Shown: positions 9,168-16,841 of the stretch, one piece after another
How positions within the stretch are numbered: the stretch's first letter is position 1
How the letters are laid out: every line of letters starts with the position of its first letter
Assembly: GCF_023805255.1 (NCBI RefSeq)
Contig: NZ_JAMSCK010000004.1
Span: 62,001 to 126,000 of the forward strand
Length of the DNA stretch: 64,000 nt
Direction: 5' to 3'
Origin: Gramella jeungdoensis
Lineage (GTDB): Bacteria; Bacteroidota; Bacteroidia; Flavobacteriales; Flavobacteriaceae
Program-made: the position numbers and the translations under genes
Notes under the pieces: model-generated
The model's input: only the letters and a program-made list of their open reading frames with translations
What the model was told of the DNA's origin: nothing
Databases searched by the model: none

Positions 9168-11963
9168 TTATACCTGTTTTAGTTTTTGTTGAAGATATTT
9201 TGCAGTATAGGATTTTTTTATTTTCGCCAGCTCTTCAGGCGTGCCTTCTCCAATAATATGTCCTCCATTTTCACCCCCTTCAAGACCTAGATCTATTACA
9301 TGATCAGCACACTTCACCAGGTCCATGTTATGTTCAATCACTATAACCGTATGTCCTTTAGAAATCAGGGCATTGAAAGATTTAAGTAATTTTTTGATAT
9401 CATGGAAATGCAGCCCGGTTGTAGGTTCATCAAATATAAACAGAGCCTTGGATTTGGTATTTCCCTTGACTAAAAATGAAGCCAGTTTTATACGCTGGGC
9501 TTCACCACCAGAAAGGGTAGAGGAGCTCTGTCCCAATTGAACATATCCTAAACCAACATCTCGTAAAGGTTTTAGTTTTTTTACGATTTTATCCTGCCCA
9601 TGTTGATCAAAGAAAGCAGTTGCATCATCGATGGTCATATTCAAAATATCATCAATGTTCTTATCTTCAAAAGAGACCTCCAGTACCTCCTTTTTAAATC
9701 GTTTTCCATTACAGGCCTCACATTCCAGGTGAACATCGGCCATAAATTGCATTTCTATGGTAACTTCGCCTTCACCTTTGCAGGTTTCACATCTTCCCCC
9801 GTCAACATTGAAGGAGAAGTGTTTGGCTTTAAATCCGCGTAGCTTCGCCAAACGCTGGTCTGCAAACAGGTTTCTAATATCATCGTAAGCTTTAATATAA
9901 GTTACCGGGTTAGATCTGGAAGACCTTCCAATAGGATTCTGGTCTACAAATTCAACGGTACCCAGCTTTTTAAGATCTCCTTCAATACCATTAAACTGCC
10001 CGGCTTTTTCTCCATAGCCTCCAATTTCTTTCTGCACTGCCGGATAAAGAATTTTTTTTACAAGCGTGCTTTTTCCACTTCCGGAAACACCAGTTATAGC
10101 CGTAAAGACGCCAAGGGGGAATTCAACATCAATATTCTTCAGATTGTTTTCCCGGGCTCCCAGCACCCTGATCTTATTTTTAGAGGTTCGGCGTTCATCA
10201 GGTACTTCGATTTCCATTTTACCATTCAGGTAACTGGCCGTAAGAGAGTCAGATTTCAGAATATCTTTCATAGTTCCCATTGCCACAACATGGCCACCAT
10301 TTGTTCCGGCTTCGGGGCCTATATCAATGATCTCATCGGCTGCATTCATGATCTCTTCATCATGTTCCACCACGATAACTGTATTTCCAAGATCGCGCAG
10401 ATGCTTTAATACTCCGATTAATTTTTCAGTGTCTTTTGGATGAAGGCCAATAGAAGGCTCATCCAGTATATACATTGAGCCAACGAGACTACTTCCCAGA
10501 GAGGTTGCCAAATTGATACGCTGGGATTCACCTCCAGATAATGTATTGGATTTCCTGTTAAGTGTTAAATAGTCCAGCCCAACATTTGAGAGGAACTGGA
10601 GACGATTTCTGATCTCGGTCAATAATCTTTTGGCGATCTTCTCATCGTATTCATTGAGCTCCAGATCATTAAAAAATGCTCTTACCTTATCAAGAGGTTT
10701 TTCAACCAGATCAGTGATGCTATGATCATTGATCTTAACATACTGGGCTTCGGGTCTTAATCTCTTTCCCTTGCAGGCTGAACATTTTGTCTTGCCGCGG
10801 TAACGGGAAAGCATCACCCTGTTCTGGATCTTGTATGCTTTGCTTTCTAGAAACTCGAAGAATTGATTGATCCCTTCAAAATATTCATTCCCATTCCAAA
10901 CCAGGTCTTTTTGCTCGTCAGAGAGCTCGAAATAGGGTTTATGAATAGGGAAATCGAATTTATGTGAATTATTAACCAGCTGATCGCGATACCAGCTCAT
11001 ACTATCACCGCGCCAGGGAAAAATAGCATTTTCGTAAATGGAAAGGCCTGTGTTTGGGATCACCAGATCCTCATCTATCCCTATTACATCTCCATACCCC
11101 TCACATTTGGGGCAAGCGCCATAGGGATTGTTAAAACTGAACAAATGAACATTTGGTTCAAGGAAGCTCATTCCATCCAGTTCAAATTTATTGCTGAAAT
11201 GTCTCTGGCTAGTATCGGAAAGCTTTTCTATGAATAACTCCCCCTTTCCTTCGAAGAAAGCAGCCTCAACGGCGTCGGCCAGGCGGTTATAAAAATCTTC
11301 TTCATCTTTGGTAATGATCCTGTCCACGACCAGCCAGGTATTATCATCGTGAGCTTTGCTAAGGTCTGTTTCATCGATTCGGAGAACTTCATTATCGATC
11401 TTAATCCGACTATAACCTTGCTGTGCGAGGATCTTTATTTTCTTTTCAAGAGAACGGCCTTCCTCTACATGAATAGGGGCAAGGAGAAGCAATTTTTCTC
11501 TTTCAGGAAAGGTTTTTACGTAATTTATTACATCCGTTACCGTATCTTTTTTTACTTCATTTCCAGAAATAGGAGAGTATGTTTTCCCTATACGGGCAAA
11601 GAGCAATTTTAAATAATCATAGATTTCCGTAGATGTTCCTACGGTAGATCGTGGGTTTGTAGAATTTACTTTTTGTTCAATAGCGATAGCAGGGGCAATT
11701 CCCTTGATATAATCAACTTTAGGTTTATTTAGTCTTCCCAGGAACTGCCTGGCATAAGAACTCAGGCTTTCAACATATCGCCTCTGTCCCTCTGCATATA
11801 ATGTGTCAAATGCGAGACTGGATTTACCCGATCCCGATAAACCGGTAATTACAACCAGTTTATTTCTGGGGATTATTGTATTAATGTTCTTAAGATTGTG
11901 CAGTTTGGCTCCCTTGATTATGATATTCTTCTTAGGGTCTGCTTTGGTTATATCTACTATCAT
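9168..11963 (-). CDS. uvrA: Excinuclease ABC subunit A
   Basis: Damage-recognition ATPase of nucleotide excision repair, working with UvrB and UvrC. Two ABC ATPase halves are visible: Walker A motifs GLSGSGKSS and GVSGSGKST, and signature motifs LSGGESQRI and LSGGEAQRI. Zinc-binding Cys pairs are present (CPKCEGYG, CSACKGKR, CETCKGEG, CEACNGKR). The ATG at 11963 gives 931 residues. A longer reading exists only from a TTG at 11996, and a perfect -7 box (TACCTTTG, minus strand) overlaps its first codons, so I favour 11963. The gene is monocistronic and divergent from the sigma-factor gene. Confidence 0.95.
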   Translation of the reverse strand: MIVDITKADPKKNIIIKGAKLHNLKNINTIIPRNKLVVITGLSGSGKSSLAFDTLYAEGQRRYVESLSSYARQFLGRLNKPKVDYIKGIAPAIAIEQKVNSTNPRSTVGTSTEIYDYLKLLFARIGKTYSPISGNEVKKDTVTDVINYVKTFPEREKLLLLAPIHVEEGRSLEKKIKILAQQGYSRIKIDNEVLRIDETDLSKAHDDNTWLVVDRIITKDEEDFYNRLADAVEAAFFEGKGELFIEKLSDTSQRHFSNKFELDGMSFLEPNVHLFSFNNPYGACPKCEGYGDVIGIDEDLVIPNTGLSIYENAIFPWRGDSMSWYRDQLVNNSHKFDFPIHKPYFELSDEQKDLVWNGNEYFEGINQFFEFLESKAYKIQNRVMLSRYRGKTKCSACKGKRLRPEAQYVKINDHSITDLVEKPLDKVRAFFNDLELNEYDEKIAKRLLTEIRNRLQFLSNVGLDYLTLNRKSNTLSGGESQRINLATSLGSSLVGSMYILDEPSIGLHPKDTEKLIGVLKHLRDLGNTVIVVEHDEEIMNAADEIIDIGPEAGTNGGHVVAMGTMKDILKSDSLTASYLNGKMEIEVPDERRTSKNKIRVLGARENNLKNIDVEFPLGVFTAITGVSGSGKSTLVKKILYPAVQKEIGGYGEKAGQFNGIEGDLKKLGTVEFVDQNPIGRSSRSNPVTYIKAYDDIRNLFADQRLAKLRGFKAKHFSFNVDGGRCETCKGEGEVTIEMQFMADVHLECEACNGKRFKKEVLEVSFEDKNIDDILNMTIDDATAFFDQHGQDKIVKKLKPLRDVGLGYVQLGQSSSTLSGGEAQRIKLASFLVKGNTKSKALFIFDEPTTGLHFHDIKKLLKSFNALISKGHTVIVIEHNMDLVKCADHVIDLGLEGGENGGHIIGEGTPEELAKIKKSYTAKYLQQKLKQV

Positions 11964-11983
11964 TCCTGATTCTGCTAAAACGG

Positions 11984-11991
11984 CAAAGGTA
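11984..11991 (-). promoter_or_regulatory. -7 promoter box of uvrA; decides its start codon
   Basis: Read on the minus strand, TACCTTTG matches TAnnTTTG exactly and ends 20 bases before the ATG at 11963. Transcription should start near 11978, after the alternative TTG at 11996, which would therefore not be in the mRNA. Confidence 0.6.
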
Positions 11992-12056
11992 CTCAATATG
12001 AGGCGGGAAAGAAAGCAGTGAAAAACTTATAGTATTGTTAAATAATTAAGGTTTTA

Positions 12057-12089
12057 TTTGTATTTCTCAATTTTATCTTGCTATATTTG
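12057..12089 (+). promoter_or_regulatory. Promoter of the ECF sigma factor gene
   Basis: A -33 TTTG (12057-12060) and a -7 TATATTTG (12082-12089) are separated by 21 bases, matching the Bacteroidota housekeeping promoter. The predicted transcript starts near 12096, leaving a leader of about 100 bases before the ATG at 12198. Confidence 0.7.
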
Positions 12090-12126
12090 AGGCACAACAA
12101 CCGATAATCTGATTAGCCTATAGAAC

Positions 12127-12196
12127 ACAGTTACTTTAAAAACTAAATAACCTAACCCTCAGGAAGCCCTAAACTCCTGTACAATAAAGTAACTGT
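12127..12196 (+). promoter_or_regulatory. Structured 5' leader covering the sigma-factor start region
   Basis: ACAGTTACTTTA (12127-12138) is a perfect 12-bp complement of TAAAGTAACTGT (12185-12196), whose last base lies one base before the ATG at 12198. A second short stem (CAGGA 12160-12164 with TCCTG 12175-12179) sits inside the loop. Folded, the helix occupies the whole ribosome-landing zone, so it could control translation of the sigma factor. The structure is read directly; the regulatory role is inferred. Confidence 0.5.
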
Positions 12197-12197
12197 T

Positions 12198-12782
12198 ATG
12201 AATAACACTAAGGTAACTGACGCTTCGCTCGTACGTGATTATCTTGATGGAAATGAAAATGCCCTTGGCGCCCTCATCAATCGTCACCAACATCGTATTT
12301 ACAGTTTTATTTTCTCTAAAGTTTTTGATAAAGATATCGCCGAGGATATTTTTCAGGACACTTTCATCAAGGTGATCCGGACTTTAAAAAGAGGAAAGTA
12401 CAATGAAGAAGGAAAGTTTCTTCCCTGGGTAATGCGAATATCGCATAATCTTGTAATAGACCACTTCAGAAAAAATAAGAGAATGCCCAAGTTTGATAAT
12501 AGTGGGGACTTCAACATATTTTCTGTTTTAAGCGATAATGATCTTAATGCTGAAAAGCAACTCATAAAAGACCAGATCGAATCGGATGTGCAGGAGCTTA
12601 TTAAAGAGCTTCCCGAAGATCAACTGGAAGTTTTAACCATGCGTATCTATAAAGACATGAGCTTTAAGGAAATCTCTGAACGCACGGGAGTTAGCATAAA
12701 CACAGCGCTCGGAAGAATGAGATATGCACTTATTAATCTTAGAAAGATTATTGAAAAGAGAAATTTGATTTTAACCAATTAA
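12198..12782 (+). CDS. RNA polymerase sigma factor, ECF/sigma-70 family
   Basis: A 194-residue ECF-type sigma factor. Region 2 contains DIAEDIFQDTFIKVIRTL and LPWVMRISHNLVIDHFRK (core-binding and -10 recognition helices). Region 4 contains LPEDQLEVLTMRIYKDMS followed by the helix-turn-helix FKEISERTGVSINTALGRMR. No anti-sigma gene lies beside it, unlike the FecI/FecR pairs common in Bacteroidota. It is followed by a 50-codon ORF and a terminator, suggesting a two-gene transcript. The leader is strongly structured. Target genes are unknown. Confidence 0.9.
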   Translation: MNNTKVTDASLVRDYLDGNENALGALINRHQHRIYSFIFSKVFDKDIAEDIFQDTFIKVIRTLKRGKYNEEGKFLPWVMRISHNLVIDHFRKNKRMPKFDNSGDFNIFSVLSDNDLNAEKQLIKDQIESDVQELIKELPEDQLEVLTMRIYKDMSFKEISERTGVSINTALGRMRYALINLRKIIEKRNLILTN

Positions 12783-12842
12783 TCAAACAATATCCCCCCG
12801 TTTGTTACGTTATTCTATAAAACCATCAAAAAATAGTACCAA

Positions 12843-12995
12843 ATGGGGAAACTTTACTTTAAAAAACCTTCAAAAGAGGGAAAAATTAATCATCCACAAC
12901 CAAAAAAAGAGACGATTCAGTTTCTTTTGAATTATTCAAAAGCACTGAATGTTGTTGAGTACAAGAGGATGAAGTTTGAAACGCTTCTGAATTAA
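12843..12995 (+). CDS. Small 50-residue protein downstream of the sigma factor
   Basis: An ORF of 50 codons, ATG at 12843 to TAA at 12993, between the sigma-factor gene and a terminator. It begins MGKLYFKKPSKEGKINH and continues with PKKETIQFLLNYSKALNVVE and a basic/hydrophobic C-terminus, predicted to be one amphipathic helix (about residues 22-49). It is cytoplasmic and has no signal peptide. Codon use looks like the neighbours, and the second half (QFLLNYSKALNVVEYKRMKF) looks like a real helix rather than noise. The position suggests a partner or a conserved hypothetical co-transcribed with the sigma factor. Confidence 0.6.
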   Translation: MGKLYFKKPSKEGKINHPQPKKETIQFLLNYSKALNVVEYKRMKFETLLN

Positions 12996-13003
12996 TTGGA
13001 TAT

Positions 13004-13038
13004 AAAGACCTGTTTTATTAGCAACAGGTCTTTTTTAT
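13004..13038 (+). terminator. Terminator of the sigma-factor transcript
   Basis: AAAGACCTGTT (13004-13014) pairs perfectly with AACAGGTCTTT (13023-13033) around an 8-base loop, followed by more T. It overlaps the last codon of the convergent nth gene. Confidence 0.9.
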
Positions 13039-13691
13039 TTTTTCTTTTTCAGATATTCCTGAATCACACTTTTTCTTCCTATAGTTTTTGTGATGATATC
13101 TTTTTCGAGATCCCATCCGCGCGCAGGAGAATACTGTCTTCCATACCAGATAATTTGAAGATGAAGTTTATTCCAGAGATCTTTTGGGAATAGACGCTTC
13201 GCATCCTTTTCGGTTTGGGAGACGTTTTTGCCGTTACTCAAATTCCAGCGATACATTAATCTATGAATATGTGTGTCTACGGGAAATGCCGGAACATTAA
13301 AAGCCTGGGCCATAACTACACTGGCAGTTTTATGACCTACAGCGGGCAATTCTTCCAGGGCTTCCATATCTGCCGGAACCTCTCCGTTATACTTTTCAAT
13401 GAGAATTTTGGAGAGGCCATGTATACCTTTCGATTTCATGGGGGATAAGCCTACAGGTTTGATGATCTCTCTTATTTCTTCTACCGAAAGTTTTACCATC
13501 TTATATGGATTGTCAGCTATTTCAAAAAGTTTCGGAGTTATCTGGTTGACTTTTACATCAGTACTTTGAGCCGAAAGTAAAACTGCTATCAAAAGTGTAT
13601 ATGGATCTTTGTGATCAAGAGGAATTGGGATTTCCGGATATATATCATTTAACGTATCAATAACAAATGTTACCTTTTCCTGTTTGGTCAT
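13035..13691 (-). CDS. nth: Endonuclease III, cysteine-free form (no Fe-S cluster loop)
   Basis: Base-excision repair glycosylase/AP lyase for oxidised pyrimidines, 218 residues. The helix-hairpin-helix LEELPAVGHKTASVVMAQAF holds the catalytic lysine (Lys121) and PVDTHIHRL the catalytic aspartate (Asp139), both as in E. coli Nth. The C-terminal [4Fe-4S] loop (C-x6-C-x2-C-x5-C in E. coli) is replaced by WYGRQYSPARGWDLEKDI, and the whole protein contains no cysteine. It is divergent from bcp. Catalytic residues are intact, so I expect an active enzyme without a cluster, not a decayed one. Confidence 0.92.
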   Translation of the reverse strand: MTKQEKVTFVIDTLNDIYPEIPIPLDHKDPYTLLIAVLLSAQSTDVKVNQITPKLFEIADNPYKMVKLSVEEIREIIKPVGLSPMKSKGIHGLSKILIEKYNGEVPADMEALEELPAVGHKTASVVMAQAFNVPAFPVDTHIHRLMYRWNLSNGKNVSQTEKDAKRLFPKDLWNKLHLQIIWYGRQYSPARGWDLEKDIITKTIGRKSVIQEYLKKKK

Positions 13692-13709
13692 AAAATTTTA
13701 AATTTAGAG

Positions 13710-13717
13710 CAAAAGTA
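13710..13717 (-). promoter_or_regulatory. -7 box of nth
   Basis: On the minus strand TACTTTTG matches TAnnTTTG and ends 18 bases before the nth start codon. The -33 region would fall at the beginning of the divergent bcp gene; no clear TTTG was seen there. Confidence 0.5.
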
Positions 13718-13723
13718 ATAATT

Positions 13724-14179
13724 ATGACAACATTGAAAGCAGGGGATAAGGCTCCCGATTTTAAAGCCGAAGATCAGGATGGTAATGAAATAAAACTTTC
13801 AGACTATAAAGGAAAAAAACTAGTGCTCTTCTTTTACCCGAAAGCCAGCACTCCTGGCTGCACTGCTGAAGCCTGTAATTTAAGCGATAACTTTGAACTT
13901 ATGCAGAAGAAGGGCTATGAGATTCTTGGAGTGAGTGCCGATTCTAAAAAAAGACAGCAAAACTTCAAAAACAAATACGACTTTCCATATCCCTTACTTG
14001 CCGATGAAGATAAAGAGGTGATTAAGGCTTATGGAGTATGGGGACCTAAAAAATTTATGGGAAAAGAGTATGATGGTATTCACCGAACAACTTTCATCAT
14101 TGATGAAAATGGAAAAATCGAAGAGGTTATCAAAAAAGTGAAGACAAAAGCTCATGCCGAACAGATCCTGGAGCAGTAG
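13724..14179 (+). CDS. bcp: Thioredoxin-dependent thiol peroxidase (BCP/PrxQ-type peroxiredoxin)
   Basis: A 151-residue peroxiredoxin that reduces hydrogen peroxide and organic hydroperoxides in the cytoplasm. The active site KASTPGCTAEACNL contains the peroxidatic Cys46 and the resolving Cys51, the five-residue spacing of atypical 2-Cys BCP/PrxQ enzymes. The N-terminal LKAGDKAPDFKAEDQDG and the later GVWGPKKFMGKEYDGIHRTTFIID are also typical. The length is normal. It is divergent from nth (32-base gap), pairing an oxidant scavenger with an oxidative-lesion repair enzyme. Confidence 0.95.
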   Translation: MTTLKAGDKAPDFKAEDQDGNEIKLSDYKGKKLVLFFYPKASTPGCTAEACNLSDNFELMQKKGYEILGVSADSKKRQQNFKNKYDFPYPLLADEDKEVIKAYGVWGPKKFMGKEYDGIHRTTFIIDENGKIEEVIKKVKTKAHAEQILEQ

Positions 14180-14206
14180 CTATTTTAATTTCCTGAATAA
14201 TTAAAA

Positions 14207-14232
14207 AGCGAATAGATTCTATTCGCTTTTTT
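14207..14232. terminator. Bidirectional terminator between bcp and the DUF4258-like gene
   Basis: AGCGAATAG (14207-14215) and CTATTCGCT (14219-14227) form a perfect 9-bp stem with a 3-base loop. It is flanked by A on the left (14203-14207) and T on the right, so it can act in both directions. The stop codon of the convergent gene is part of the stem. Confidence 0.9.
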
Positions 14233-14599
14233 TTATACTTACATTCATTATTGTAGCCAGACTATCACAATTTTCTATCTCAAGCTCAACAAGATTATTC
14301 TCTCTCTTACCTGAAATATAATAGATATTGCAGGGATCTTCGTTGGTTAGACTCTTCTGGAAGTCAACATCTCCTTTCTCCAGTACCTCTGAAACCAAAG
14401 TCGTATCAAGATTATTTTCCTGAAAACTCAGCAGAGAATTTTCAGAAAAAATACGTTGCTTGGTCTTTATATTCTTGAGCACCCTTGCATTTGGTGAATA
14501 ATCACAGGATGCTTTCTTTCCTCCTAAAAAGAAAATCAATATAACTATTCCAAAAAAAAGCCCCAGGCCGTAATATCCAAGGCGATGAATAAGTTTCAT
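14219..14599 (-). CDS. Small membrane-anchored protein, possibly DUF4258
   Basis: A 126-residue protein with one N-terminal hydrophobic segment (about residues 9-26, GYYGLGLFFGIVILIFFLGG) and a soluble remainder, probably periplasmic. Three cysteines (CDYSPNARVL, CNIYYISG, CDSLAT) are spread along the soluble part. The motif CDYSPNARVLKNIKTKQRIFSE resembles a conserved Bacteroidota family often labelled DUF4258. It starts 3 bases after the ald stop, so it is almost certainly co-transcribed with alanine dehydrogenase. The function is unknown. Confidence 0.65.
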   Translation of the reverse strand: MKLIHRLGYYGLGLFFGIVILIFFLGGKKASCDYSPNARVLKNIKTKQRIFSENSLLSFQENNLDTTLVSEVLEKGDVDFQKSLTNEDPCNIYYISGKRENNLVELEIENCDSLATIMNVSIKKSE

Positions 14600-14602
14600 A
14601 TT

Positions 14603-15805
14603 CTAAAAGATCAACAGGTTAATGTCTCTATAGGAAAGATTAAACCAGTCTGCAATGGACTTATTGGTTAAAATTCCGTGGTAAAAGTACAAACCACTTC
14701 TTAAACCGCGATCAAATCTCAGGGTATTTTCCAGGCCGCCCTCTTCGGCTATATGTAGGAGATAAGGAGTGAAAATATTACTGATTGATAATGAGGAAGT
14801 TCTTGCGTAACGAGAAGGGATATTTGGAACACAGTAATGTATCACATCATGTTTTGTAAATATTGGCTCATCATGAGAGGTTATCTCGCTGGTTTCCACA
14901 CAGCCTCCCATATCTATGCTCACATCTATGATCACCGCGCCGCGTTTCATAGATCTTACCATATCTTCTGTAACAAGAACGGGTGAACGGTCTTTTCCTC
15001 TAACCGCTCCAATAACTACATCGGCTCGTTTTAAGGCTTTTAAAAGGTTTTTTGGCTGAATGGTACTTGTGTAAAAGGTATTTCCAAGATTTGCCTGGAT
15101 ATTCCTTAGTTTGGTTAATGAACTGTCAAATACCTTTACGCTGGCTCCGAGACCTATAGCTGAGCGGGTGGCAAACTCACCAACGGTTCCGGCTCCAATA
15201 ATTACTATTTCCACAGGGGGAACTCCACTTATATTTCCAAACATAAGCCCATTACCCTCTTCATGATTGCTCATGATCTCTGAAGAAATAAGTACAGAGG
15301 CGGTCCCTGCAATTTCACTCAAAGCCCTTACAATAGGATAGCTACCATCATCATCCCTTATAAATTCAAACCCGAGGGCCGTAATCCTTTTCTGGGCAAG
15401 CTTCTGGAAATACTCCTTACACTGTGTTTTGATCTGCAAGGCAGAGATAAGGATAGTTTGAGGGTTGATGAATTCAAGCTCTTCATTTGATGGCGGCTCG
15501 ATTTTAAGGATAATAGGGCAGGAGAACACTTTTTTTGTGTCCTTTGTGATCTCTGCGCCGGCATCCGAATAATCCTTATCGCTGAATCTTGCCCATTTTC
15601 CAGCACCCGACTCGATCATAACCCTATGGCCGTGAGCTGTAATCGCGGCTACAGCATCCGGACTTAAACAGATACGTTTTTCCTGATAGGCTGTTTCTTT
15701 TGGAATTCCTATGAAAAGTTGCCCTTTACTTTTATATATTTCAAGGGTTTCTTCCTGTGGTATTAGTTGTTCCTTGGTAAAAGGCGAAACCTGCTGTTTT
15801 CCCAT
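14603..15805 (-). CDS. ald: Alanine dehydrogenase
   Basis: NAD-dependent enzyme interconverting alanine and pyruvate plus ammonia. The 400-residue protein has the AlaDh/PNT N-terminal domain (IGIPKETAYQEKRICLSPDAV, with the substrate-site KE and EKRI) and a Rossmann NAD domain (VIIGAGTVGEFATRSAIGLGASV). It carries about 20 more residues at the N-terminus than the classical Bacillus enzyme, and the C-terminal part (GLRSGLYFYHGILTNKSIADWF) is the Bacteroidota form. PntA-like transhydrogenases share the domains, but no pntB is present. It is followed after 3 bases by the DUF4258-like gene. Confidence 0.88.
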   Translation of the reverse strand: MGKQQVSPFTKEQLIPQEETLEIYKSKGQLFIGIPKETAYQEKRICLSPDAVAAITAHGHRVMIESGAGKWARFSDKDYSDAGAEITKDTKKVFSCPIILKIEPPSNEELEFINPQTILISALQIKTQCKEYFQKLAQKRITALGFEFIRDDDGSYPIVRALSEIAGTASVLISSEIMSNHEEGNGLMFGNISGVPPVEIVIIGAGTVGEFATRSAIGLGASVKVFDSSLTKLRNIQANLGNTFYTSTIQPKNLLKALKRADVVIGAVRGKDRSPVLVTEDMVRSMKRGAVIIDVSIDMGGCVETSEITSHDEPIFTKHDVIHYCVPNIPSRYARTSSLSISNIFTPYLLHIAEEGGLENTLRFDRGLRSGLYFYHGILTNKSIADWFNLSYRDINLLIF

Positions 15806-15861
15806 ATAACTATGTTAAAGCAGTTAAATTACAACTAAATTTATAAAAAGTATAAAAAGGA

Positions 15862-16470
15862 TTAGAGTTTACGGTAATAGTCTTCTAATATAACATTTGA
15901 AGGTTCTTCATCATCTTCCATGCTTTCCTCTTGGAAATCTTTAATTTCTTTCATGTCTTTATCCGGAATTGGAGAAAAAACTGAAATTTCTGTTTCATCC
16001 AATTCACTCAAATCTAAACCATAAACTCTGTCGAAAACTTTAATTCTTACGAGATAAACTACAGATAGAATAATTATAAAAAAAGGTGCAAGATATATTA
16101 AGCCATCGGTGTCCATTATAAACGCACTGTTAAGATAAACATCCTGGTATATTGTAACAACTAGCTGATATGCATACATTGATGCAGGAATTAGTATAAC
16201 GTGGTACCACCAGTGCTTACAAGTAAAGAACCAGATAAGAAGAAGAAATAAGGGGGTGATTTTACCTAGATATGTCCAGGCAGCAGTGAGGACATTTTCG
16301 TAGTACTTACTTTCATAGGTAAACAAAGAATTTTCCCAAACAGGAGTGCTTGGGAAAATTTCATATAAATAAAATAAATAAGGTGAAAATGCTATTGATA
16401 GGGCAATAATACTACCCAGCAGCAGGAACCTTGATTGTCCTTTTATCGACAGCTTGTTTTTGGATTTCAT
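15862..16470 (-). CDS. Membrane protein with four or so helices and acidic cytoplasmic tail, unknown function
   Basis: A 202-residue protein I cannot name. Hydrophobic segments lie at about residues 15-34, 62-82, 90-110 and 125-142. The last 55 residues are soluble and very acidic (DLSELDETEISVF and EESMEDDEEPSNVILEDYY). It contains a Trp/His-rich loop (CKHWWYHVILIPASMYAYQL). Its first 20 codons overlap the end of the upstream small exported-peptide ORF by 59 bases in a different frame, so the two are transcribed together and possibly translationally coupled. It probably continues toward ald. Confidence 0.7.
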   Translation of the reverse strand: MKSKNKLSIKGQSRFLLLGSIIALSIAFSPYLFYLYEIFPSTPVWENSLFTYESKYYENVLTAAWTYLGKITPLFLLLIWFFTCKHWWYHVILIPASMYAYQLVVTIYQDVYLNSAFIMDTDGLIYLAPFFIIILSVVYLVRIKVFDRVYGLDLSELDETEISVFSPIPDKDMKEIKDFQEESMEDDEEPSNVILEDYYRKL

Positions 16471-16558
16471 CTTTATTGTTATCGTCGTTTGAAGTTGAAG
16501 TTACAAAAAAACTTGCTCCAAATATTGCGGCTGCGAAAAGTATTGCTTTTAGTTTCAT
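16412..16558 (-). CDS. Short exported peptide (48 residues) overlapping the next gene
   Basis: An ORF with ATG at 16558 and stop at 16412-16414. The first 20 residues (MKLKAILFAAAIFGASFFVT) form a convincing signal peptide. The mature part is short and charged (STSNDDNNKDEIQKQAVDK) and ends RTIKVPAAG. A -7 box lies upstream and the 3' end overlaps the start of the membrane-protein gene by 59 bases. No family recognised. The signal peptide and the compact mature tail make a real gene more likely than chance. Confidence 0.6.
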   Translation of the reverse strand: MKLKAILFAAAIFGASFFVTSTSNDDNNKDEIQKQAVDKRTIKVPAAG

Positions 16559-16603
16559 CTTTATAGGCTTTTAAGATTGGTAATTCGTTTTGTTTTCTAG
16601 TAA

Positions 16604-16611
16604 CAAACATA
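16604..16611 (-). promoter_or_regulatory. -7 box for the exported-peptide/membrane-protein pair
   Basis: On the minus strand TATGTTTG matches TAnnTTTG and ends 45 bases before the ATG at 16558. No -33 element with usual spacing was seen. Confidence 0.45.
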
Positions 16612-16693
16612 TGGCAACTTAAAATCCTATAAATTAAAACATTAGTCGTACCTTTGCGGCCTTTTTTGAGCCAAAAATTGGCTTTAAAATCGC

Positions 16694-16775
16694 TTATAAA
16701 TCTTTAAATATGTTAGTTTAAATCTATTTATAAATCGTTCAATGAATTAAATTAAAAAAATCCACTTTATAAATC
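16694..16775 (+). repeat. Three spaced direct repeats of TTATAAATC
   Basis: Exact copies are at 16694-16702, 16728-16736 and 16767-16775, spaced 34 and 39 bases start to start, in a gap without genes upstream of the exported-peptide gene. In AT-rich DNA short repeats can arise by chance. Confidence 0.35.
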
Positions 16776-16841
16776 TATTGCAAAAGTAATAAAATTCTTA
16801 CAATAAATTTTACACAGCGTTTTTCTCAAAAATCATTTTTA

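Larger units (their letters stand above)
16559..16841. other. 283-base AT-rich gap with promoter, hairpin and spaced short repeats
   Basis: I see no plausible gene here. It contains a minus-strand -7 box (16604-16611) and a plus-strand TACCTTTG (16649-16656) with no gene after it. It also has a 6-bp hairpin (AGCCAA 16669-16674 with TTGGCT 16678-16683) and three spaced copies of TTATAAATC (16694-16775). Confidence 0.5.

Noticed and set aside
16649-16656. Plus-strand TACCTTTG box as a promoter of a small RNA
   Set aside because: No -33 element, and no clear transcript or terminator after it; kept only as a note in the gap entry.
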